Shown here one piece after another: positions 48,401 through 60,400 of a DNA stretch of 64,000 bases (position 1 is its first letter; each line of letters opens with the position of its first letter). The notes under the pieces were generated by a model. That model was not told where the DNA came from. It made no database searches and saw nothing but the letters and a program-made list of their open reading frames with translations. Origin of the DNA: Desmodus rotundus. Its lineage: Eukaryota; Chordata; Mammalia; Chiroptera; Phyllostomidae. The position numbers and the translations under genes are program-made. Location of the stretch: contig NC_071398.1 in NCBI RefSeq assembly GCF_022682495.2, forward strand, positions 87,273,398 through 87,337,397, written 5' to 3'.

Positions 48401-51400
48401 GGGCACAGCCACCCCCATTTCTTTTCGCTTTGGCTCCGGCTGCCTCTCTGCGAGGATGATGGCGTCGAGTAGTTCCAACAGAGGCCTCATGGCCTGCAAA
48501 GCTGAAAATGTTTGCCACCGGGCCCTTCACAGGAGAAGTTTGCCAGCCAGGGACTACAGAGAAGAGGGTAAAGCAAAGAAAAAGAATGAAAGGTGTAAAT
48601 GGAAGACCTGGATTGGAGTTTTGATTCTAATATACAGTCAGTGTGTGACTTGGACTACATCATGGAGCTACTTTTCTGAGTTGTTTCCTTCCCGTGAATG
48701 GTCTAAATAACTTCCTAATTGGTGATTAATAATAAATGTGCTTGATATCTCATAGGATTTTATGAAAATGCAAAGGATAATATATTCAATAATGTTTAAT
48801 GAACTACTATGTGTATAAGATTCATCTTTTTAAAAAAGGATATGCTATATTTCTCTCTTTGTCTTTCTTGTTCTGTAAAGGCTGAAATAAGCTTTGTGAC
48901 TTCATTTCTGTAAATGCCTGGAAGGTACATGGATAAGCTTTAATGCTTCATAATCGTGTCTTCTGGAGAAAGGGCCCACAGTGTACATCAGATGCTCGAA
49001 GGAGTTCTTGATTCTCATAGGGGTTTAAAACTATTGGCTTGAATAATTCTGCTTTTCAGAGCGATGAAAAATGTAATTTTTGCGGCACTTCACAAATGAA
49101 GAGAAAGGATCACGTCAGAAACCAGTAGCAATATGTTCATGTCGTTTAAGCAGATTAAATCATGACTTAGAGGACTGAGGATGGAGCTCAAAAGAAAACC
49201 ACGTGAAACTACGTTTCTTAAAAATAAAAAACAGTCTTATTCTATTGCTGAGCTGAGTGATATTATAGCATCAACTATTCTCAGTTCTGTCAGGCCCTGC
49301 AGACTGAAAACCATAACATGACGAAAAGTGTTATAGTTTAGAACACTCAAGTCCAGTCTCTATCCATGACTTTCTGGGTTTAACCAATTCCGGCGTTGGG
49401 AAAAAAAATCAAGGAAATGCAGTGTAAGTGCCAGAGAAAGAAGTCAACATATTCTTTGAGGGACAAGTTTGGGGGTAGAAATTGTGGATTTCTGATCATG
49501 GGAAGGAGGTTGTTATGATAAAGGCATTTTTAATTATGGGTAACGACAGGAAATAAAGATTAGCAAGGACCTGATTGTAAATCCCACTTAATAAACTCTT
49601 GGTCTTCCTACAATGTCTCCTGGTTCGGTTTTATAACTATTTGCTGAAAATCTGAAGATGTGCAATGCTAATTGCCAAGTTCATGCAGGCTCTAGGGAAG
49701 ATACCTAAAGCAAGGGAGCTTCAGACAGGTGAAAACTGCCCTACCTTACTATCTCCACATAATAATATATTTTGAAAATTTTATCACTTCCTGAAGATTT
49801 GCCTCACTGTTTTAGCAGCTGCATATTATTCCAGTTTAAGAATGTGTTGTATCTTCATCCTTTTTGATGATCACTAGCTGTTGTCGCTATTATCCTGCAT
49901 TGGATATTTAAATGCTACAGACCATATATAATAAATATGCTATATTTTCTTTTACCCAGTACCACTTTTTAATAGTCCTTTTGCACTATGCTTGTTTTTT
50001 TAAAAAACATTATGATTGGTCTATCAAATTTCATAAGTCTTTTTATATATGGCAATATGTGATTAATAGGAAAATTGAAAAATGCAGAAATATATAAAAA
50101 AGGAAAATAACTAGATATGACCATGTTTATTACAGTGACTTTCCTGTATATGGTTGGTATAGGTGCTCTCACATCATGATTACTGATTTTTAGAGATAGT
50201 TAGCGTGCTGATCCTCTGACTCTTATGGATGTTATAAATGTGAGCTTGTTGGCATTGATATTTGTCATTGAATGGCTTATTAGTTTTTCAAATTAAACAG
50301 ATGAAAATAAAACGCAGACCTTTTAATATGAACTTCAAATATAGAGAAAGTCATCACTTAGTATACTTGTCATTTATAAAGGCTGCTAGTCACACCACGC
50401 TGCTCTACTTTTGTAAAGGGAAGAAAAGTTTGGTTCATTTATTCTCTCAACAACATGATTCAGTCATTTAAATGGTCGCGTCATCCAGGGTAAGATGCCA
50501 AATGGGTGACTTAAGCTGTGAGACAAAGAATGCAGCATGCCACATAAATACCTTCTTATCGATATTATGAGCATTCATCTTGCAAAAATTGTCTTCAGCC
50601 AATTTTTTCAGTGTGAGCGGAATAAATATTTACATATTTGCGAATAGCTTTCTTTTGCTTTGTACAATGGTCAGGGATAAAATTCTTGGTTTGCAACTTT
50701 TTCTTGTCACAACTGTAGATATTTCTCTATTTTTCTTTTGTCATTTGCTGTTACACAGGAGGAGTTTGATGCTGGCCTGGTTTTTCTTCTTTTATTGGTA
50801 ACCTGCTTTCCTTAACTGCCTCCCCCCCACCCCCACCCCCACTTTTATAGATCAGAGGTTTTCTTTTAATCTTACACTGGTTTCGTTTATTTTGTTTTAG
50901 GGACACTGACAATTGTTATGTCGTTTCTCTGTGCTCTTTATTTATCATTTACTTCTTAAAATTTTTTCTACCTTTATTCTTTTCTGCAATTCTGGAAAAT
51001 CTTTTATATTCTGTAAGCTGCGGCACTGATTAGGCTTTCCGCTATTTTAATTCTTCTCCTTCACTATCTAGAATACAGACTGTAGTTTTGCAGGTGGACA
51101 TTTAGCTTCCTTTCACTATTATCATACCCATCTCTTTTTCTTTACTTAATTTGTCTTTAGATCCTAGTGAATTCATTTTTTGTTGGTTTAGGCTCCAAAT
51201 TATGGATATGATATTTAATTCTCTCTTGTGGTTTGCAAACATTTTTCTGGGTCCTGCAGGAACACCATCGTCAGAGACACGCTCTTCCTAATCATCTAGT
51301 CTTTTACTTAGCAGACATTTACTGAGTGACTGTTGAGTAGTTTCTAGGTGGTTGGAGTACATCAAATCAATGGGCCAGAAAACTGACCAGAGACTAACTA

Positions 51401-54400
51401 AGGAAGTAAGTTATATAGCATGTAACGTGTTAATTATAGCTTTAGGGGGAAAATAGACCAGAATTAATAGGCTGGGAGTGGGAATTGGGAGTCTAAACAA
51501 TGTTTTTTTTTTTTTTCCCTGTGTTCTACATTACTTTTTCCATTTTGGATTTGTTTTTCTAATCTGTGGACATAGAGTAGGGATGGGGCCTCAAATTCTT
51601 TCTACCTAATTCAGCATAGATAGGCTGGATAACAATCAAGTATATACTTAGTATGTTCCAGGCACTCTTGTAAGGGCTTTATGTATGTCAGACGTGTTCA
51701 TCCTTGTAACACCTGTATAAGGTATTTGCTATCTTTACTCCCACTTTGGGATAAGTAAATAAAGGTATTGAGAGATTAAATGATGGAGCTAAGTTATGAA
51801 GTGAGTATACAGCATTAATAGGGTTTTAAACCCCCAGATCCTGGCTGCCATGTTGGCGCTTGTGACCTCTGAACTGTATCGCACCATATGTTGAGAAGAG
51901 TAAGATATATGTTTTATACCATAAATGTTAAGTGAACTGATGGTATCTGTTCACCTTGCTCTCCTAATGGTTAGAGACTTAGTACTAAGACTCTACCTTT
52001 CTAGGTGAGGGGACTATACTAGTTACCTTTGGAAAATTTACAAGTGATTTGTAAATATCAAATTAAGCAAAGTGTATCTGTCTTTACACTATGTGAGGAA
52101 ACTTGATATGATATTGAGGCTACTTGGCTTTGCCTCTGATGTTGAGAATATAATTTTTAAACACATAAAGGTACATTTTTACTTTTTTTTTTTTACAGAG
52201 TATCTTATAAAAATTAAGATACACCAATAAATTAGTTTGGAGATATTTGTCAAAATCAGAGAACGCAGGGGAATCTAATCTCAGGCTAGAGATGAATCTG
52301 AAAGATGCTAATGGATGTTGAATTTAATCTGAGTTTAACTGATAACTCTTAATGATTTTGGTGACCCAGCCTCAGCTGCCATCGCTCAAGTTCTGTGCCT
52401 GGGTAATTATGCATCTTCCAGGTGGGCCGCAGTCACACTCTCTCCCTCCTGTCTCACCCTGACAGCAGTTGATGAGTTTTGAATTACTGCCCGAAGGTAA
52501 TAGCCAGGGCAAGTGTAGTTCCTTACACTGTAATTTCAAGTTCAATTGTGTTCAATATAGACACCCAACAATCAAAAACTTTACATTTTATCTCTTCAAC
52601 GTATGCTACCTAATTACCATCAGTACTTCCATTTTCTTGGCCTTAGTTTTTCATATATGTGTAATGATGGAGTTAGGATTCAATTGGCCATTTCAACTTT
52701 TACATCTTAGAATTTTGTTTTAAAAACTCAGATGCCCTTTCCCGCTCATTCGTGGTACTCTGTACCGTGAATACAGAAAAGTAACAAGTCGTCTCAGAGA
52801 AGATACTGTCTAGCAATCCTGTGAGAGATGTCAGAGTAGTTGCTCGAAAACAACAGGCTTTGCTGTGATCCCGCTGTTCCGTTCAGCACCGCTAATCAGA
52901 GCGCAGTTTTCTGAGAGTGGCAGGGCCTGCCTGGCTGTGACAGTGACGGGCGAATCACAGTAACTGAGAGCACTTGCATTCTGGGTGGTCTGATTGGTAA
53001 TAGCTGTCTTTGTTCCTGTGAAATCTGCAAAGTAAAGAGCATGAAAAAGGATGTTGGCTCAACTCCTCCTTACTTTAATCGTGTTTCTGGGGGGAAAGCA
53101 GCAGCAGCAGCACCATCTTTACCAGCGTTATTTTTATCAACAGTGGACACTTAATCAGTGGCACTAGCTGAGCCATGCTTTATTTATGGTGAAGAAAGTG
53201 GCGTGAAGTGGCTAATACTCATGGACTCACCCTGTGCCAAGCACCAGACTAATTCCTTGATGTGTATTATCTCACATAATCCTGATTACTTTATACACAT
53301 GGGGAAACTGAGGCACCAAGAGGTGTTGTGTTTTTTTTAAGTAATTTTCTCAGTTGCGGAATGGCAAAGCTAGGATTCAAACCCAGATGTTTGGGCTTAA
53401 GAGCCTACAGCCTTAACAACGTTGCTGTATTGCCCTCACTGTACTTGAAAATAAACTTGAATGAGTCTGTTTGCAATTAAGGAAGTACACTACAAATCAA
53501 AGGTAGCATAGCTTTCTCGACAATTCAGATTACTATCCACCAAGATCCAGCTTTCTAAAATGAAAAAAGTCAACATTTGTATTTATTATATCTATTATAT
53601 TACTTTTAGGGTAATTTGACGATAGATGAGTTGCATAGTTTTATCATTTTACTGCTCATAGTGTGAAACAAAAAAGTATTCAGTGACACTGTTAAGGACG
53701 GCAGGACAGACTTTATTTAGGACTATCGTGAAAGGTCAGGGATACGCAACGGAATTTTGTGAAAGGGGAGAGGGATTGGGCTCAACTCTTCAACAAGGCA
53801 AAGTGCAAATTCATAACCAAGGAGCAGGAAGTAGGGTCAGCAGATTGCAAATTGTAAGGGAAGATTAGGGGTAAGGGGGGATTTTGACTAAAAGGACCTA
53901 ATAGGGTTCTTGCTGAAGGCCCATCAGGCGGATCAGATATCACCTGGGTGGTGGTGGCAGATGAGAAACCTCATCAAATATCAAGGATGATCAAATATTG
54001 AGGATGGGGATTTCTGGCTAAACTGAGTTAGCAGGATTCTTGCTAGAATTAGACTTCACAAGGAAGGCCACGGGACCGCAAGGCTTAATGACAAAGACAG
54101 CTCAGAACAACCTGACCAAAATTTGGTCAAGGAGAGAATCTTTGCCAATAAATAGCATAGTTTAACTTATTGCTTTCATGGTTTATTGTTTGATGGCAAG
54201 TATGATCAGGAATACAACATCAAATCCTACTGAAGTTCCTATAGGAAAATCCTTCGGAAGTGTGATTTCCAGGAGCTCCATTGTCATGGACGTTCAGATT
54301 CCAGACTTATGGTCTCTGCCAATAAGTGGGAAAGCATCAGTTGTCCTGGGGTAAGGGGAGAATCAGTGAACAAGAGGCGGTTAAATAGCACATGAATTAC

Positions 54401-57400
54401 AGCCGTTTCTACATGGATTATTTCATTACACCTTGAACAGATCTGTTTATTGTTTATTGGCTTGAGCCTCGGATAAAACAGTTGGCCAACATTTAGGGTC
54501 ACGTTTTGTTAAGACTGCACATCTTTAAACACTTGCTATCAAACACAGAGGAGTGTGGTGTTCTCGCAGTAAGTGGCCTGTGGGGCCTGAGAAGGATCTT
54601 GAGATGAGCTGTGTCACTTCTTCCATGTCCTGTTCACTGCAGTAGGCTGTTGCCAACCCGTGGAACAGTGAGTGACCGTCTAGTGGTATTCCAATGCAGT
54701 GTTACCCCTGCTCCCCCTCATGATCCCTCTCCCTCCTCCCCACCCCCCACTTACCAAGCACGTATTAGCGCAGGTGAAAAGGGGCTAGGGTGCGAACCCA
54801 CGTGTTGAAGAAAGAGCTGGGGAAAGTAGGAAACAATATGCAGATGGATTATTATTGTTGTTCTTTGGCAAAATTCCTTGGCAAGGGGATTCCATCCTTC
54901 AGCTGCAGTTACGTCTTGTTAGCAAAAAGTGTTTGGTGGAAACTCATTCAATACACAACGTAAGGAACATAATCTCTCAAAATTGCAATTTTACAACTGT
55001 GATGTAGGATTTTATTATGTAAGTTGCAACTAAAGGTAGCAAGGGAGCCATCTCGTGAAATACTGTTTCAACTGCAGGCACAAGGCTTCTGGGCCGAGAG
55101 GGAGTCTGGCTGTTAAAGTAAAAACTAGATGTCAAAACAGTCCTTTGATTTGGTTATTTTAATCGAGACCTTTGTTTTGATGCACCTCCATATTCCTTCC
55201 CAGTGTCACTAGGTGAAACAGCAGGCATGGCCAGACATGGTCCATACTCTGTGGTTATATAATTGAGAAAAACTTTGGGGAACACTCTCTCTCGCCTGGA
55301 TCCCAAATGCTTGCTTTGGAAATCCCAGCCTTAACATTTAGTATGTTTAATCTTGAACACAGAACCCCACTTCACTAAACCTCAGCTTCCGCATTCAGGG
55401 AGTGGGAATAATTAGTTGTCCCCAAGTCCCATAGGGTTGGGAACGTCAAATTAAGTGTGCACAGAAAGGGATTAGCACTACATCGGGCACGTGGGGGCTG
55501 GGAAAGAGGCAGGCTTCTGTGAAAAAAAAAAGCTCCATGAAGAAAGTCTTTATAAGACAGTCCATGAGGCGTTAAAGAAAAAGGCCACTCAAGGAGAGTG
55601 GCAGGACGGGGTTGCCACTGACGTTACCTGGAGTCAGTCACCTGAATTACTGTAGGGAGGGGCGTGGAACAAGTCTGATTATCTTTTAAAGGAAAAGTGC
55701 TATTCAGAAGTCAACTGAACATATAACCCATGTGCAGACGAGATTCCAGAGGATGATGAGACAGCCCAGGAAGGGACGTCCTCCTGTAGCTAACGCCGCT
55801 GTTTCGGTGGGAGCCTCGATGCACCAGCTGTTTGAGAGCATTTGAGGGCCAAGCTCTGAAACGTCATCAGTTACTCTTGGAAACCTCCACACTTCGGATG
55901 AGAGACTGCCAGAGCTTCTTTTTCCTACCGTCCTGTCGTCCTATCGTTTTGTAGGCCTGGTAGTGGTTCCCATTATTCTGGAGGACATTTTAGTTAATAC
56001 TTTGTATTTCTAGTGTTTTAGCCAAACATTGCTGAACTTGCTTATTCAACCTCCTCAATCTCCTATCCACCTTGCTATTAATACTATAACCAGTTGTGTA
56101 CTTTGGTGTTTATGTGTTTGTGTGTGTGTGCGTGTTTTGTAGTAAATACTTCATTCAATTTTTTGGCATTTTTTTTCTCATTTCTGTGCCTGCTTCTATT
56201 TCTCCTGTGCTGTGTTTTCCTTCTGGGCTCTTTTTTTTCTTCCTGAAATATGTACGTTCTCGAGCACACGTACCTAGATAGTTATTCTAGTGACATTTTC
56301 CTGGATGGTAAGGTTTCATGCACCTTGTACATCTGAAAATTGCTACAACAGAACCCTCATTCTTTTTTGATAGTTGAGCAACAAATACAATTTCAGGATA
56401 ATGGTTGTGTTTCATTAGCACTTTGAGATATTACTCCATTAATTTCCAGTGACTATTATTGCTCATGTGTTTTTCCTTTGTAAGAAATCTTTTTCCTCCT
56501 TCTGTTGGCTAGCTTTTTAGATTTTGTGTTTATTTCTATATTCTTCAGTTTCTCTATAATGTGTCTACGTGTGGATTTATATTTGTTTATCATATTCAAA
56601 ACAGCGCACATTCAATATATGAATCCATAAGGTTTCAATTCTTGCAAGTTCTTAGCTAACAATGTATTAAATATTATTTCCCTGGAAGTTGTTGCATTTA
56701 CTTCTTCCAGAACTTGGGTTATTGGTTGCTGGGGTCTGTCAGTCCTCTGTGTCTCTGTCTCCTAAGTACTCCTTTAGGTTTTTACTTTAAATCCCTTTTC
56801 CTCTCTTTGTAATGTTCCATGTGAGTTTTTCAGGACTGCCTTCAAATTCATCGGTTCTTTTCTCACCTATATCAGTCTATTTCATCTGTTTTATTTCTTT
56901 AAAAAATAGTTAATATGTTTGATTTCTAAGATTTTTTATTTATCCACTTTTCAACTACCCATTCATATTTTTATACCTTTTTATTGCAAATTTTAATATA
57001 AATTTTGGTTTTTTTTAATCTCTGAATATTCCACCATACTTCTTTCAAAACTTAGTCCAGACTATCCCGTAAACTTTTCATTTGGAATAAATTCCTATTT
57101 TAGATGCTGATTGTATTTATGTTTTTGGCAGTTGCTTTACTTATGGACTTTTGTTTAGAGGTTCATGTTTAGTAGGATGGTTTATCTTCTACTCTCTCTT
57201 TCATTTCCTTTACTCCTCACTGTCCATTTACACTTGGGTCCTTGTTGAATTTCCTGATAAAGTACACGAATACAGTTGTCCAGGTGTAGACTTATTTCAA
57301 GGTTCTTATTGGGTCTGTTCTACCTTCAGAGCTTAAATGCTGCATTTTGAGAGCAGTTCTGGCTTCTCCATAGTTTCAGCATTTGAATGGACCTAACTTG

Positions 57401-60400
57401 GCCACTTTCCAGAAGGCTGGCTCTTTCAGAGGTCAAAGTAAACGTAACATGGGGCCAAAATTATGCTAACCCACTGTTTTACAAGGTGTTTTATTTTACT
57501 GCCTTTTGAGAGAAAAGAGAAGAGGGGGGAGAGAGGGAGGGAGGGGAGAGAGATTTGTTTGTTGTTCCACTTACTGATGCATTCATTGGTTAATTCTTAT
57601 ATGTGCCCTGACTGGGGATCAAACCTGCAACCTTGGCGCACTGGGACCACGCTCTAACCAAATGCCTGGCCAAATCTTTTGCCTTTAACCCAGTGTTTTA
57701 ATAGGAGTGCTTTTCATGTGCATATTGCTACACTTGTTTGGGTTTTGGTGTAGCAAAATATTTGCCCATTTGTGTCCTTACCTTCATTAATGTTTAAAGA
57801 AAAGTTGGTAGGTAGCATATTAAATTGATTTTATTAATGATTTGGAATTTGTTGAAGCAGTGTTTTCTTCATCTCTGTGTTGTCTAGCACACTGGTTGGC
57901 CTCTCATATTTATTGAGAATTTTTTCACTGAACATTAAACCATACAGATTGCTGTGGTGATATTTGATTTCTTCTTTCTTATGTGCAGCTTAGTACTTTA
58001 TGATACAGATTTGATCAGAGTAAAATAACAGTAGACATTTTTTCTTATCTAAATTTTCTCTCCATTGGATTGGGGTAATGGAATCCTATATCCTAAACTT
58101 TGGATTAGAAGTAGTTAGATTTTTTTTAATGTGCTTAACTCTAGAAAGGTCTATATGTAAATGCAATTTAAATTTATTGTTGCTTTTATCATTGCTGTTG
58201 TCAATCAAAGTAATCATGAATTCCTACCTTCACAATGAAAACTGGCCAAAAAAGGTGTTTTCATGAACTACATAGTAGACAAATACAACCTTTAGTCCAA
58301 AGTAGGTATGTCTGCCGCAGCCAACAAGTCTAAGCAGTTTAGCCGTGTTACTTTGTGTACGTCTTCCACAGAGGAGAGAGAGGCCACTGCTGTGCATAAG
58401 AATTGCTTATAACAGGTCAGCCTGACATTTTTCAGTGGAACTGAACTCATTTGTGAAAGTTGGCCATTTGACAGGCTTTCCGTAAACATCCCAAATATAC
58501 TCAACCAATGAGGTATTTTGGGTTTATCAACTTATCATTATGAATCTTTGAAGCTTTCCAGCAATGGGTACATTCTGAAATAACAATCTAAGGTTAAATA
58601 ATTGTGGTGAAAGACTAAACTAGGACAAATCACAAGTCAAACATGATGAATTCAGGCCACTTCAAGAGAAAACCCAGGAGGACCAGTTAGGGATGTATGG
58701 TGCTTTCATCATATTTTAAAAACTACTTGATATTTAATCCATCTCATAATATTTAGTGTTAATGTGAGGTGGGGGTGTGATTTATTTCCAAGTAGTTTGC
58801 TACTTGCCCCATTACTATTTATATAATAATCAACTTCTAAATTGATTCAAAATATCAAATATTAAATTCATTTACATGCTGGGAACCTTTCCAGTGTTTC
58901 TATTGTTTTCATTTGTGAATTTGCCACAAAATTTTAATTAAAACTATAGATAGCAACTTTTTAATTTGGAAGTAAACTTTATATTAGTTTTTCTTTCAAA
59001 TATGTATTGACTATTATTGTTCATTTTATTCTAGATGAATTTTAGAATCATTTCACTAAGTTGTAAAATTTAAAAACTAGATTATTTTGATTGCAAAGTA
59101 TTAAGTTTATTAATTAATGGAGGAGGAATTCAAATTTTTTGAGTTCCTTCACAGAAACATATTCATGTGTATGTTTTTTCTTTATCCTTATCCTCTTCCT
59201 AAAGTATTGTGAGCTTTATGTCAAGAAATATTTATTGGTTGTCAATTATAGTAGGATGCGACCACTTGGAAATAAGTATGTGTATATCTCTATATAAAAT
59301 AAATCGGATAGACATTAAATGGATTGTTGCAAATGTTAAAAGATAAACTGAGGCACATTAGAAATTGTTAAGAGTATAGTTGAGCAAAAATAGATTTGAA
59401 TTGGGCTGTGCCAAACAGTAAGTATTTAGAAGGGATTCACTTGTAGGAGCTAGGGAAAGACTTTTATAGAGAAGATGTGGAAACAAAGCAAGGACATTCT
59501 TTGATTGGCTGTAGCTTAAGGGGTTGCCTTCTTTGGGAAAGCCTAGTTGGCTGTGTGTGATTGGCTGTCCATAGGTTTTGGTTTCTTAACCTTGGAGCAT
59601 TTAATAGCTTAGCTTTGGGCTTGTTTCAGTCTAATGGCATCCTTGTTTGATTAATTTGACACAAAAAATTAAATAACTACACACATTTACAGTGCTTGAA
59701 GGAGAGAATTATTAATAAATTATGTCAAACAAATGAACTGTCCACCTGAGACTGTTCGGAGGGGTTGGCATATATGAGCCTTCTGCTAGGTGATCTTCTT
59801 GCAATGGCTTTACAGCAGCTGTCTCTGGAAGGCTCTTCCCTCAAAGTGACGTGAAGGAGCAATGTTAGCTATTCTGTGTGATGTGCGCATATAAATGCCA
59901 AGAGTTGGCTTACAGGCATTGGCTGGCTTCCACCCAAATGAATGGCACAGTCTCACATTTGACTCTATCTTATACTGTGATGTATTGGTAAATAGTAGGT
60001 GGTAGAGGGAGGAAAAGCCCTGAACTGCAGTGCCTATTAATTTGTGCAGTGTAAAATATATTCCTGCTATCGCTGAGTTCAAGCTAGGAACATGAAGTCA
60101 GCTAACCTGCACAATTCCTGAAAATTTAACAGTTGATCTTCAAGCCAGCTCTGGTGAACCATTGAGCCCCTCCCTTTATCCCCCAACCCCATCCTCTGCT
60201 CTCTGCTCTAGCTCACTTCCTCCCAAGCCCTGCCCCATCCTTCCTCAATCTGGCCTTTGCCGTCAAGCTCTTTGGAAACCTCTTGCTGTGCATATGCCAT
60301 GTCATAAACTCATAGCTGCTTTCTCAAGGAGGAACATTTTGAGTGGGAATAACATTCATTTAGGAGTTAAAAGAAACCAAAACTTAATATTACTTCTTTT

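Noticed and set aside
53670..54520. Endogenous-retrovirus LTR or DNA-transposon remnant
   Set aside because: Wording is suggestive, but I could not find paired ends, a poly-A signal pattern or a family match; left as unclassified intron.
58292..58504. 70-codon minus-strand ORF as a small gene
   Set aside because: No recognised motif, no promoter or splice context, and a length expected by chance.
59400..59680. LTR-like fragment
   Set aside because: Only loose resemblance, no boundaries.
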